Source: Lichenicola sp965198655
GTDB taxonomy: Bacteria; Pseudomonadota; Alphaproteobacteria; Acetobacterales; Acetobacteraceae
Assembly: GCA_965198655.1 (NCBI GenBank)
Contig: OZ240668.1
Location: 3,410,001 to 3,474,000 of the forward strand
DNA: 64,000 nt
Direction of reading: 5' to 3'
The notes under the pieces are model-generated. The model searched no databases. It worked only from the letters and a program-made list of their open reading frames with translations, and was not told the DNA's origin. Position numbers and translations under genes: made by a program. Below, piece after piece: positions 26,860 to 35,473 of the stretch. The first letter of the stretch is position 1. The number at the start of each line of letters is the position of its first letter.

Positions 26860-29250
26860 TCACTGGGCCGGCTGCAGCGCCGCCCGGTCCGTCCGCGACC
26901 GCACGTGGGCCTCGATCAGGCTGCGCACCTGCTCGAACACCATGGCCTGGTCGAGCCGGTAGTTGCTGCGGTCCTGCTCGTCCGAGCCGGACTCGGTGCC
27001 GGCCAGGTCCTCCGCCGCCTCGGGGGCGTTGAACAGCAACGGGGTTGGGTTCTCCATCGCGCCGGGGTGGTGGTAGATCGACAGGTCGTGGCGATGCTCG
27101 AGGTTCCAGCGCCCGACGGTGGTGAGCCCCGGGGTGTTGCAGACCCAGCGATACTTGGCGAGCGCCGCCCCCCAGGGTGCCACGAAGAAGTCGGCGCGGC
27201 TGCACCAGAGCACGCTTTCCGGGATCGGCCGGCCGATGTTGTCGACCAGCGTGACCGCGGAGCCGGCGAGGGCGCGCTTCAGGAACGCGGTGATCTCGAC
27301 CTCGCGCTGCAGGAAGGTGGTGCCGCCCGAGAAGTTGTCGCCGAAGCTGGCATAGGTGGCGCCGGGATCGTCGCCGGCGCTGTTGTGCCCGTCGATCACC
27401 ACCGTCAGCGGGCCGATCGCGTCCGCCAGCATGCGGATCAGGGCAAGCGCGAAGCCCTGCATGTCGTCCACCGTGCGGTTGCCGATGCGCAGGCCCACCA
27501 GCACCACCGGACCGGCGGCCGCGGCCGCGGCGGCCCGCGCCGCCACCTCGGCCCAGCGCGGCGCGCGGCGCAAGGCCGCGACGATGCGTGTGCCGACCTG
27601 GGCCGGCACCGAGATGCCGGTGGACTTGATGACGCGCTGGCGCTCCCGGTAGAACGCGCCGACATGGGCGTTCAGCGTGGTCTCCAGCCGCACCACCTTG
27701 CCCTGTAGCTCGGGAAAGATCTCGTCGATCGGGCCGTACAGCTCGGGATGGCGGTGGCACTCGAACACGAAGAAGCGCGGCAGCCGTTCCGGCGGGAACG
27801 CGTCCACCAGGTAGGACACGCCGCTGAGGTCCTGCCACACGAAGTGGCCGAGATGGATCGCGGGGAAGCCGCGGAACGCGTGCACGACCTCGCCGGCGGG
27901 CTCGCGCAGGGCGTCGACCAGTCCCGGACCGAACTGTGCCGCGTGCTGCAGCAGGCGGCCGCGCGCCTGGGCGCAATACGGCCGCGCGGCGTCCATGTGG
28001 CTTTCGTCCTGCGCCACCACCAGGTCGGCCGTGGGGAAGTAGATCGCGAAGGTGCGGAAGAAGCCGGCCATGGCGAACACGTAGAAGGTCAGCCCGTGCC
28101 GCTCGTCGTGCATCTGGTAGGCGAAGCACTGGTCGTCCAGGTAGAGCGCGCGGCCCGTGGTCTCGATCGGCCGCCCGTCCACCGGCGAGGGCCACGACAT
28201 GGTGCCGAGATCGACCAGCCGGAACAGTTCCGAGCGCAGGAACTGCAGGCACGTGGCGCGTGTGTGGTCGGGGTCGAGCACGAGCCGCCCGCCGCCCGCC
28301 GCCGGCACGGTGTAGCGCATCGCCGGCGGCAGCGCGTCGGTCAGGGTCCAGGCGAGCGAGGGCCGGTCCGGCTCGACCGCGAGGTGGTAGCCGAGCAGGT
28401 CGCCGCGCAGGCCGGCGCCGCACCCGAACAGCCAGGCGAGCTCGGGGCCGGGCGGCAGCGTGGGCGCCAGGATCACCCGGTCCCAGAGCTGGTCGAACAG
28501 TTGGGCGCAGGCGGCGCGAAGGGCGGCACGGAAGGCACCGACGAGCTGAAGGGCGTTGTTGCCGAGGTAGTTGGCCTCGCGATCGACGTACCAGATGCCG
28601 GCATGGCCGTCCTCGTGCAGCAGCTCCAGCACGATCACCGGCGCCAGGCGCGTCTGCACCCGGTCGACCCGCCAGCCGGGGCCGAGCGGCAGCGCCCGGC
28701 CGTCCTGCATGACGTCGCGTCCGCGCAGCCAGCCCAACGCGTCCGGAGCGTCGACGGCAAGCACCCGCTCCAGCGTCGCGTCCGGCAGCGGCGGGGCGTC
28801 CGCCGGCTGCGCCGCGCGGGCGATCTCGCGTCGCAGGTCGAGATGCAGGCCGAGCAGCGCACGCACCGGCTCCGTCGGCTCGCAGGGCATGCCGGGCGTG
28901 CCGGTCGCCTGCAGCCAGGCCAGGGCCGGCGCGATGCGGCTGCGGACGATGTCGAGCAGCGGCGCCGGCAGCCGGGCGATGTCGTTGCCGATGAACCGGC
29001 CGTCGTCGTCGAGCAGCCAGAAGCCGGCCCGGCCGGAGCCGTGCCGGAACTCCAGCACGAGCAGCGGCTGGAACAGGGTCAGCACGACGCCCGGGATCCA
29101 GCCCTCCACGAAGCCGCGCACGGGAGCGCCGTCCTTGACCAGGGGACGCACGAGTCCGGGCCCGAGCCGCAGGCGGTACCCGTCCGGGCCGGGCTCCAAC
29201 GCGTCGTGCAGCAGCAGGGACAGGTCGGCGGCCTCGGTCCGGATCAGCAT
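26860..29250 (-). CDS. Unrecognised 796-residue protein with a glycosyltransferase-61-like C-terminal part
   Basis: I do not recognise this protein. The 796 residues have no signal peptide or clear membrane segment. The first half contains two similar blocks: residues near WLLDDDGRFIGNDIARLPAPLLDIVRS and GIWYVDREANYLGNNALQLVGAF look like an internal duplication. The second half has VIDGHNSAGDDPGATYASFGDNF, then SRADFFVAPWGAALAKYRWVCNTPG, a pattern like the APxGAxLAN loop of family 61 glycosyltransferases. This suggests a sugar transferase but is only an inference. The ATG at 29250 (MLIRTEAADLS) is preferred to one 19 codons earlier. It converges on dadA, 20 bp apart, and lies downstream of the pyk operon on the same strand. 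Confidence 0.75.
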   Translation of the reverse strand: MLIRTEAADLSLLLHDALEPGPDGYRLRLGPGLVRPLVKDGAPVRGFVEGWIPGVVLTLFQPLLVLEFRHGSGRAGFWLLDDDGRFIGNDIARLPAPLLDIVRSRIAPALAWLQATGTPGMPCEPTEPVRALLGLHLDLRREIARAAQPADAPPLPDATLERVLAVDAPDALGWLRGRDVMQDGRALPLGPGWRVDRVQTRLAPVIVLELLHEDGHAGIWYVDREANYLGNNALQLVGAFRAALRAACAQLFDQLWDRVILAPTLPPGPELAWLFGCGAGLRGDLLGYHLAVEPDRPSLAWTLTDALPPAMRYTVPAAGGGRLVLDPDHTRATCLQFLRSELFRLVDLGTMSWPSPVDGRPIETTGRALYLDDQCFAYQMHDERHGLTFYVFAMAGFFRTFAIYFPTADLVVAQDESHMDAARPYCAQARGRLLQHAAQFGPGLVDALREPAGEVVHAFRGFPAIHLGHFVWQDLSGVSYLVDAFPPERLPRFFVFECHRHPELYGPIDEIFPELQGKVVRLETTLNAHVGAFYRERQRVIKSTGISVPAQVGTRIVAALRRAPRWAEVAARAAAAAAAGPVVLVGLRIGNRTVDDMQGFALALIRMLADAIGPLTVVIDGHNSAGDDPGATYASFGDNFSGGTTFLQREVEITAFLKRALAGSAVTLVDNIGRPIPESVLWCSRADFFVAPWGAALAKYRWVCNTPGLTTVGRWNLEHRHDLSIYHHPGAMENPTPLLFNAPEAAEDLAGTESGSDEQDRSNYRLDQAMVFEQVRSLIEAHVRSRTDRAALQPAQ

Positions 29251-29284
29251 GGCGGCGTGTCGCCCCCGATCGCGTGGACCGCGC

Positions 29285-29743
29285 TCACGGCAGGACGCCT
29301 CCGCCACGGGACAGGCGTTCCTGCACGGTGCCCACGGACACGCTCAGGCTGCTGCCATAGGGCAGCGCGGTCTGCACCCCGACCGCGACGCTGCTGCCTT
29401 TGATCGCCGGCAGGTTGTGGTAGCGCGGGCCCTGGCCAGCGGATGCCTGGAGAAAGGCGCGCGTGCCGCCGCCGAGCAGGCCGCTGTCGAGCTCGATGGC
29501 GGTGCCGTGCAGGCCGCCAGAGCCGAAGGACTGCGACACTGCGCCGCCCGCCAGCAGCGGCGGCGAGGCGCCCGGCAGGCTGCCTGCGAGCGGTCCGGCC
29601 GGGGCCGGCGGCGGCATCGGGGCCAGCGAGAAGTCGCCCGGCGCGCTCAGCAGGCCGTCGCTGGGGGCGCCGGCGAGGGCCGGCACGCTCCAGGCGGACC
29701 CGGCGGCGATCGCGGCGGCCAGCAGGGGGCCGGCGCGTCGCAT
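29285..29743 (-). CDS. Small secreted protein of unknown function, coupled to pyk
   Basis: The 152-residue product starts MRRAGPLLAAAIAAGSAWSV and has a clear signal peptide ending near VPALAGA. The mature part is rich in Gly, Ser, Pro and Ala, with SLAPMPPPAPAGPLAGSLPG, and ends in a region (VAVGVQTALPYGSSLSVSVG) with alternating pattern that could be beta structure. Its ATG overlaps the pyk stop codon by one base (TGATG), so it is probably translated by re-initiation from pyk. No family was recognised. It may be an envelope or periplasmic protein. Confidence 0.7.
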   Translation of the reverse strand: MRRAGPLLAAAIAAGSAWSVPALAGAPSDGLLSAPGDFSLAPMPPPAPAGPLAGSLPGASPPLLAGGAVSQSFGSGGLHGTAIELDSGLLGGGTRAFLQASAGQGPRYHNLPAIKGSSVAVGVQTALPYGSSLSVSVGTVQERLSRGGGVLP

Positions 29744-31191
29744 CAATCGCTCACCTTGGCGACGCGCAGGGTGTTGGTGGTGCCGGCGCGGCCGAACGGC
29801 ACGCCGGCGGCGATCACCAGCAGGTCGCCGACCTTGGCGATCCCGGCGGCCTTGGCCACGTCCACCGCGGCCTCCACCACGTGCGCCATGGTCTCGTTCG
29901 CACCGTGCTCGCCGGTGACCAGCGCCTGCACACCCCACACCGCAGACAAGCGGCGCGCGGCGGGCAGGTTGGCGGCCAGGCCCAAGATGGTGCAGGGCGG
30001 ACGCTCGCGCGAGATGCGCATCGCGCTGCGGCCGGACAGGGTGTAGGCCACGATCGCCGCGGCGCCGATCGACTGCGCCACCTGCTGTGCGGCATAGGCG
30101 ATCGCGTCGGCGGTGCTGCCGTCCGGCGCCGGACGCGAGGCCTCCTGGCTCGCCTGCCAGCCCTCGTCGGCCTCCACCTGCTGGGCGATGCGCTTCATGA
30201 TCGACACCGCCTCGACCGGATACTGGCCGACCGCGGTCTCGCCCGACAGCATCACCGCGTCGGCGCCGTCGAACACCGCGGTCGCCACGTCGGACGCCTC
30301 GGCGCGTGTGGGCGTCGGGGCGGAGATCATGCTTTCCAGCATCTGTGTCGCCACCACCACCGGACGGCCGAGCTGGCGGGCGGCGCGGACGATGCGCTTC
30401 TGCTCCAGCGGCACCCGCTCGGGCGGCAGCTCCACGCCGAGGTCGCCGCGGGCCACCATCACCGCGTCGGACAGGCGCAGGATCGCGTCCAGGTTGTCGA
30501 GTGCCTGCGGCTTCTCGATCTTGGTCATGACCCAGGCGCGGCCGCGCACCAGCTCGCGCGCCTCCTCCACGTCTTCGGGACGCTGCACGAAGCTCAGGCC
30601 GATGTAGTCGACGCCGTGCTGGAGCGCGAACTCCAGGTCGGCGCGGTCCTTCACCGTCAAGGCCGGGATCGGCAGCACCACGTCGGGCACGTTGACGCCC
30701 TTGCGGTCGGACAGGATGCCGCCGGTGACCACCTCGGTTTCCAGCCGGTCGGCGTAGCAGGCGGTGACGCGCAGGCTCAGCCGGCCGTCGTCGAGCAGCA
30801 GCAGCGAGCCGACGCGGGCGGCCTGGATGATCTCGGGATGCGGCAGCTGCACGCGGCGCTCGTCGCCGAGGGCGCCGTCCAGGTCCAGGGTGAAGGCGTG
30901 GCCGGGCACCAGCGAGGCGCGGCCGCCGACAAAGGTGCTGACGCGCAGCTTCGGGCCCTGCACGTCGGCCAGGATGCCGATCGGCCGGCCGCGCCTGCGC
31001 TCCACCGCGCGGATCGCGGCGATCCGGGCGCCGTGCTCCTCGTGCAGCCCGTGCGAGAAGTTGATGCGGAACAGGTCGACGCCGGCCTCCGCCAGCGCCG
31101 CGATGCGGTCCTCCGAGCTGCTGGCCGGACCAAGCGTGGCGACGATCTTGGTGCGGCGGGAAAGGTTGGAGGATACGGGAAACGCGGACAC
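29743..31191 (-). CDS. pyk: Pyruvate kinase
   Basis: Pyruvate kinase turns phosphoenolpyruvate and ADP into pyruvate and ATP. The 482-residue protein begins with TKIVATLGPASSSEDRIAAL and has the substrate and metal region RINFSHG, the catalytic segment VMVARGDLGVELP, and ATQMLESMISAPTPTRAEASDVA. Length is normal for bacterial Pyk. The C-terminal allosteric domain is present (ARRLSAVWGVQALVTGE). It is followed by a one-base overlap with a small secreted-protein gene. Confidence 0.97.
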   Translation of the reverse strand: MSAFPVSSNLSRRTKIVATLGPASSSEDRIAALAEAGVDLFRINFSHGLHEEHGARIAAIRAVERRRGRPIGILADVQGPKLRVSTFVGGRASLVPGHAFTLDLDGALGDERRVQLPHPEIIQAARVGSLLLLDDGRLSLRVTACYADRLETEVVTGGILSDRKGVNVPDVVLPIPALTVKDRADLEFALQHGVDYIGLSFVQRPEDVEEARELVRGRAWVMTKIEKPQALDNLDAILRLSDAVMVARGDLGVELPPERVPLEQKRIVRAARQLGRPVVVATQMLESMISAPTPTRAEASDVATAVFDGADAVMLSGETAVGQYPVEAVSIMKRIAQQVEADEGWQASQEASRPAPDGSTADAIAYAAQQVAQSIGAAAIVAYTLSGRSAMRISRERPPCTILGLAANLPAARRLSAVWGVQALVTGEHGANETMAHVVEAAVDVAKAAGIAKVGDLLVIAAGVPFGRAGTTNTLRVAKVSD

Positions 31192-31283
31192 GGCAGATCT
31201 CCTGAACGCTTCAAAACCGGCGGGGGCAATGGAGCGCGGTCTTCAAGGTGCCAGAATTGTTCCCCGGGGCAAAAGCCCCCCAG

Positions 31284-31319
31284 GAAAGCGTGGCAGAAAG
31301 CGTGGCGGGAAGCATGGGC
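31284..31319. repeat. Three tandem 12-bp repeats upstream of pyk
   Basis: Units GAAAGCGTGGCA, GAAAGCGTGGCG and GGAAGCATGGGC follow each other without gaps. They lie between the SH3 gene and pyk, next to a small GGGGC-AAAA-GCCCC hairpin at 31266-31279. The position, about 95-130 bp before the pyk start, would allow a role as binding sites or as part of the leader, but that is a guess. Confidence 0.6.
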
Positions 31320-31369
31320 GGGATCGGGACGCGCCGCGCGGGACGATCAAGAGCGAGCAGGGCCGGCGA

Positions 31370-32140
31370 TCATGGCGGAAGGATGGCTTCGTCGGGCAGC
31401 ATGCCCCAGAACGCCGAGCGCTGGAGCCAGCCGGAATAGGAGCGGACGCTGACCCGGCACCAGTCGGACCCGGCGGCGCAACTGCGTATGCGGCCAATCA
31501 CGCCGGGCTTGAGGATCGCCACCACCGCGGCGTCCGGTCGGGGATCGGCCCGAAGCGTGCGGCTGCCTGGGCCGTACGCTTCGCCCGGCGCCGCGGGCGC
31601 ATCGGCGGCGGCAGGAGCCGGAGCAGGAGGATCGGCCAGCACGACGAAAGAGCGCGTGCCGACCAGGGTGGCTTGGTGGACCCAGCCTTTCACTCCTTCG
31701 GAATCCTGCACCAGGCGCCACACGTCGAACTCGCGCTCGATCTCCACCGGCAGGTCGCGTCGCTTGTACACCCACTGGATCGGGTAGCGGGTGCCGGGAC
31801 CGCTGCGCAGGTTGACCGCGTCGGCGCGAAGCGAGGCGAACCGGGGGAGCGGCAGGCCGGTGCTGCTGCCCTTCGGCGGGACTGCCGGCGCGGGCGGCGG
31901 AAGCGGCGAGGGCGGCGGGAGCGGGGCGGGCGGGGCGACGCGGTGCGTTGGACGCGCGATACGGGCGCGATGCGGATGCGGGACCGCGTGGGCATGGGCG
32001 TGCGCGGGGTGCACCGGATGGGCCTCCGACACGCGTGCCGCCGGCGCCTGTGCCAGGACCGGGCCGGCGAGCAGCATCGCGCACGGGATCACCGCGGCGC
32101 CGATGACGGCGCTCGAACGGCGCGGAAGGAAGGCAGGCAT
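31370..32140 (-). CDS. Secreted bacterial SH3-like domain protein with His-rich segment
   Basis: The 256-residue protein has a signal peptide (MPAFLPRRSSAVIGAAVIPC to about VLAQAP), then a His-rich stretch EAHPVHPAHAHAHAVPHPHR, a proline-rich linker, and two SH3-like repeats. The first repeat holds LRADAVNLRSGPGTRYPIQW and DVWRLVQDSEGVKGWVHQAT; the second ends WCRVSVRSYSGWLQRSAFWG. This layout matches a family of periplasmic SH3 proteins common in alphaproteobacteria, thought to bind cell-wall peptides. The His-rich region could bind metal. The start is the ATG at 32140; upstream residues in the open frame look non-coding. Confidence 0.85.
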   Translation of the reverse strand: MPAFLPRRSSAVIGAAVIPCAMLLAGPVLAQAPAARVSEAHPVHPAHAHAHAVPHPHRARIARPTHRVAPPAPLPPPSPLPPPAPAVPPKGSSTGLPLPRFASLRADAVNLRSGPGTRYPIQWVYKRRDLPVEIEREFDVWRLVQDSEGVKGWVHQATLVGTRSFVVLADPPAPAPAAADAPAAPGEAYGPGSRTLRADPRPDAAVVAILKPGVIGRIRSCAAGSDWCRVSVRSYSGWLQRSAFWGMLPDEAILPP

Positions 32141-32202
32141 GGTCCCATCCCTGCCAAGGCCCAGGCTGCGGGGCAAGGGGGGTGGCCGCAACAGGCGGGG
32201 CG

Positions 32203-32613
32203 TCAGATCGACAGGAGCTGACCGGCGCCGACCGCATGGAGAAAGCTCGGCACGCCGACCCGCTCGACCTGCTCCAGCAGCGCGTCCGGCGGCAGCGCGA
32301 TCGCCTTCAGCCCGGACTCGCACGCCATCAGCCGCACTCCCAGTGGCGACAGCGTGTCCTGCAGCGCCGCGAACCCGGCGACGCCGCGTGCCCGCAGGGT
32401 CGCGTCCGCCTCGCTGCCGTCGAGGCCGGACCAGTCTCGGCACAAGGCGTGCAAACCGTTCTGGGTCGCGAACACCACCACCGGCCGGTCCAGCGCCGCC
32501 GCCCCCGCCGCCATCAGCAGCGCGGTGTGCGCCCGCCGGTAGCAGCCGCTCAGCAGCAGGATGCCGAGCCCCGGCTCGGGCAACGACCGCTCGGGCAGCA
32601 AAGGCTCAGGCAC
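32203..32613 (-). CDS. DsrE-like small protein
   Basis: The 136-residue protein resembles the DsrE/peroxiredoxin-like fold: GILLLSGCYRRAHTALLMAA at the start and RPVVVFATQNGLHAL after it, then a second half with LGVRLMACESGLKAI including the conserved Cys. Members handle sulfur or act in unknown redox steps. The GTG start at 32613 overlaps the end of the MoeB-like gene by 8 bases, so the two are coupled. A sulfur-transfer role with that E1-like enzyme is plausible but not shown. Confidence 0.72.
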   Translation of the reverse strand: MPEPLLPERSLPEPGLGILLLSGCYRRAHTALLMAAGAAALDRPVVVFATQNGLHALCRDWSGLDGSEADATLRARGVAGFAALQDTLSPLGVRLMACESGLKAIALPPDALLEQVERVGVPSFLHAVGAGQLLSI

Positions 32614-33400
32614 GATGCGCCGACAGGTCGCGGATGCGCGGGTCGCGGCCGCAGAGCGGGCAGTCGGGATCGGGCTTCAGGCGGATGGAGTGGAAGCGCA
32701 TCGCCAGCGCGTCCCATGCCAGCACCCGTCCCGACAAGCCCTCGCCCAGGTCCAGCACCTCCTTGAGCACCTCGGTCGCCTGCAGCGTGCCCATCACCCC
32801 GGTGACGGCGCCGAACACGCCGGCCTCGGCGCAGGACAGCGCGGCGCCGGGGCCGGGCGGCTCGGGGTAGAGGCAGCGGTAGCAGGGGCCGCCGCGATGG
32901 GGGGCGAAGGTCGAGAGCTGGCCCTCGAAGCGCGACACGGAGGCCGAAACCAGGGTGCGGGCGCCGAGCGCGCAGGCGTCGGCCAGAAGATACCGGGTCG
33001 GGAAGTTGTCGCTGCCGTCGCAGACCAGGTCGTACTCGGCGATCAGCGGCAGCACGGTGTCGGCGTCGAGGCGGAACCGGTGCTGCCGGACCTGTACCAG
33101 CGGGTTCAGCGCGGACAGCGTTTCTGCGGCGGAAGCCACCTTGGACGCGCCGACGCGCGCGGTCGCGTGCACCACCTGCCGCTGGAGGTTGGACAGCTCC
33201 ACCACGTCGTCGTCAACCAGCCCGATCGTGCCGATGCCGGCGGCGGCGAGGTAGAGCGACAGCGGCGCGCCGAGGCCGCCGGCACCCACCACCAGGACGC
33301 GCGCCTCGCGCAGGCGCGCCTGTCCGGCGCCGCCCACCTCGCCCAGCAGGATGTGGCGGGAATAGCGCTGCACCTCGTGTTCGGAAAACTGCAGGTTCAT
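32606..33400 (-). CDS. moeB: MoeB/ThiF-type adenylyltransferase
   Basis: This E1-like enzyme adenylates the C-terminal Gly of a small sulfur-carrier protein such as MoaD or ThiS, for molybdopterin or thiamine synthesis. The 264-residue protein shows the ATP motif VLVVGAGGLGAPLSLYLAAAG (about residues 35-55), the VDDDVVELSNLQRQ segment, and DGSDNFPTRYLLAD. Two CxxC zinc pairs, CYRC and CPLC, are present. It lacks a C-terminal rhodanese domain. MoeB and ThiF cannot be told apart by sequence alone, and no moaD or thiS gene is nearby. Confidence 0.88.
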   Translation of the reverse strand: MNLQFSEHEVQRYSRHILLGEVGGAGQARLREARVLVVGAGGLGAPLSLYLAAAGIGTIGLVDDDVVELSNLQRQVVHATARVGASKVASAAETLSALNPLVQVRQHRFRLDADTVLPLIAEYDLVCDGSDNFPTRYLLADACALGARTLVSASVSRFEGQLSTFAPHRGGPCYRCLYPEPPGPGAALSCAEAGVFGAVTGVMGTLQATEVLKEVLDLGEGLSGRVLAWDALAMRFHSIRLKPDPDCPLCGRDPRIRDLSAHRA

Positions 33401-33551
33401 CGAGGGGTCCGAGGGGATGCCGCTTCACGCTTCGTTCAGGAATCGGGCGCAGGATCGACAGGTGGGCACGTCGATCGCGCTTGACCATGGGTCGACCGGT
33501 AGAGGATGATGCCGCATAGCAGACCGGCTTGTCGAACAGGGAGCGTGCATC

Positions 33552-34169
33552 ATGACCTTCCGCGAGACCGGCATGCGGCATCGGGCTGCGGCGGTGTCTG
33601 CCACCTGCCTCGCCTTGGCCCTGCTGTTCTACGCGTTGTCGCCGGTTGCGACGCTGCTGTCGGTGGCAAACGGGCTGCGCCACGAGGATGTCGCCGCCCT
33701 GCGCGGCGCGCTGGACTGGCATGCGGTGCGGCTCGGCCTGAAGGCAGATTTCGGCGGCGGCCTGCCGGTCAGCCTGGCCAGCGCCAAGGTGTTGGCGGCG
33801 GATGACGAGCTGCCTGGGTTCGGGGAGTCGTTCGCCAACACGCTCGTGTCCCATGTGGTCGACGACGAGGTCACGCCGGAGCGGATGATGGCGATGCTGT
33901 CCCGAAGCGGCGCGGGCGCGACCGGACAGGCCGATGCGGGCGCGCTCGCAGCGGTGCGGTCGGTGCTGGATCGGGTGGAACGGGTCGCGTTCCTCGGCCC
34001 GGCGCGGTTCGAGGCGGCGATCCGCATGTCGGACGACCCGTCGGCGCAGCCGGTCTGCGTGTCGATGCGGCTGGAAGGCTGGCAATGGAAGATCACGGAG
34101 ATCCACCTGCCGGAGCAGATGCTGCAGGGCGGCGGCGCCCTCGTGCAGAGCGCCAGCAACCGGACCTGA
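33552..34169 (+). CDS. DUF2939-type membrane-anchored protein
   Basis: The 205-residue product has one N-terminal hydrophobic segment (about residues 12-32, AAVSATCLALALLFYALSPV) followed by a soluble domain. The segment ALSPVATLLSVANGLRHEDVAALRGALDWHAVRLGLKADF resembles the DUF2939 family, in which a short motif follows the membrane anchor. The function of that family is unknown. It is convergent with the broken epimerase gene, 7 bp away. Confidence 0.7.
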   Translation: MTFRETGMRHRAAAVSATCLALALLFYALSPVATLLSVANGLRHEDVAALRGALDWHAVRLGLKADFGGGLPVSLASAKVLAADDELPGFGESFANTLVSHVVDDEVTPERMMAMLSRSGAGATGQADAGALAAVRSVLDRVERVAFLGPARFEAAIRMSDDPSAQPVCVSMRLEGWQWKITEIHLPEQMLQGGGALVQSASNRT

Positions 34170-34176
34170 CGGAGAG

Positions 34177-35312
34177 TCAAAGGGCGTCTGGCCGTCCGCG
34201 GCCGGCAACCCGAAGCAGCTCCTCGAACGCCACCACCAGGTGATACAGCGTGCTGGCGGGCACGCCGGGTCCGCAGGCACGGCCTGACCCGTCGAACTGG
34301 TCGATCCATAGCCCGACGGGATCGGTGGCGAGATAGGTGTCGAGCACGCGGCCGGCGACCCGTGCGGCGGCGTCGGGTTCGCCGTTGGCGATGTGGCTCT
34401 TGATCAGCTCGGTTTGCGGCCAAAGGCGGCGGGACGCGCGACGCGGCCTGCCTGCCCGGTCGCATTCGTCGATCGCGAAGCCGTCCCGGTCCAGGCCGTG
34501 CGCCAGCGCCCAGCGATGCAGCCGGATGGCGTCCGCGCGCAGGTCGTGGCCGCCCGCCTCCGCCAGGCGGTGCAGCAGCCACGACCATTCCAGGTGATGC
34601 CCCGGCTCGACCGAGCTGCCGTGGGGATGCGGCGCCGGGTCCCAGGCGTCGGTGAAGTGCTCGCCCAGGGTACCCCTGGCGCGGTCGAGGAAGCGGTCGG
34701 CGAACAGGGCAGCGAGGCGGTCGGCGCGGTCGAGGAAGGGCTGCACGCCGGTGAGCCGGTGCCAGGCGAGCATCGCTTCCAGCAGGTGCATGTGTGGGTT
34801 GGAGCGTCACGGCAGGCAGTCCGGGATGCACTCCCGCACGCTGCCGTCCCGCGGGTCGGCCAGCGCCGCGTCGAGAAGGCGAGCGTGTCCTGGGCCAGGG
34901 ACCGGGCGCGTTCGAGGCCGGCGGCAGCGGCGGCGGCGAGGCCGAACAACAGGAAGGCCTGGTCGTAGCTGTCGCGCCTGCCATCGAGCGGCTGCCCGTC
35001 GCCGGACAGGAGGTGGATCCAGCCTCCCCCCGCCCCTGTCCACGCGGCGGCGGCGATCGCGTCGAGCGTCCGGTCGAGCTCGGGTCGCAGGACGTGCCCG
35101 AACGCGGCTGCGCGCGAGAAGCAGTGAAGCTGGCGGCCCTGCACCCGCACCCGGCGGGGAACGGCGCGTTCCGGACGACCGGCGGGATCGAGGCTTTCGA
35201 CGAACAAGCCGTTGCGCGGGTCGACGGCGTTCGCGATCCAGAGCGGCCAGGCGCGCGTGAACCAGTCCTCGATCCGGTCCGCCGCCTCGGCCACCCTTCC
35301 CGCTTCGGACAT
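34177..35312 (-). pseudogene. Broken N-acylglucosamine 2-epimerase / mannose-6-phosphate isomerase-like gene
   Basis: The remains code for an AGE-family (alpha6/alpha6 barrel) sugar epimerase or isomerase. The N-terminal part, from ATG 35312, reads MSEAGRVAEAADRIEDWFTRAWPLWIANAVDP and continues to LERARSLAQDTLAF. The frame then shifts by one base near 34875-34880, where a single missing C would restore TLAFLDAALADPRDG. Later the restored frame meets an in-frame TGA at 34807-34809, exactly where an Arg codon (CGA) would give LPRRSNPHMHLLEAM. The rest is intact to a normal end, with HPHGSSVEPGHHLEWSWLLH and IDECDRAGRPRRASRRLWPQTE. Two lesions make a functional product unlikely, unless they are assembly errors. 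Confidence 0.82.
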
Positions 35313-35473
35313 GAACGGTGCTTCCCCCGATCTGTCCTGCCGCCGGCGGCAGCACCCGGTCAAGGGCCGTGCCGGCGCCGGGCCTTATCCTGCGCGTCCG
35401 AACACCCCATCTTCCGAAACGATCCGCCTTGCCGTCACGGAGCGGCTGAGCTAGAACGAAACAGGAACGATTG

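Noticed and set aside
34404..35363. A 319-codon frame at the epimerase locus taken as an intact gene
   Set aside because: After LAQDTLAF the frame changes to a non-family sequence, while the real family sequence goes on in another frame, so it is a frameshifted pseudogene.
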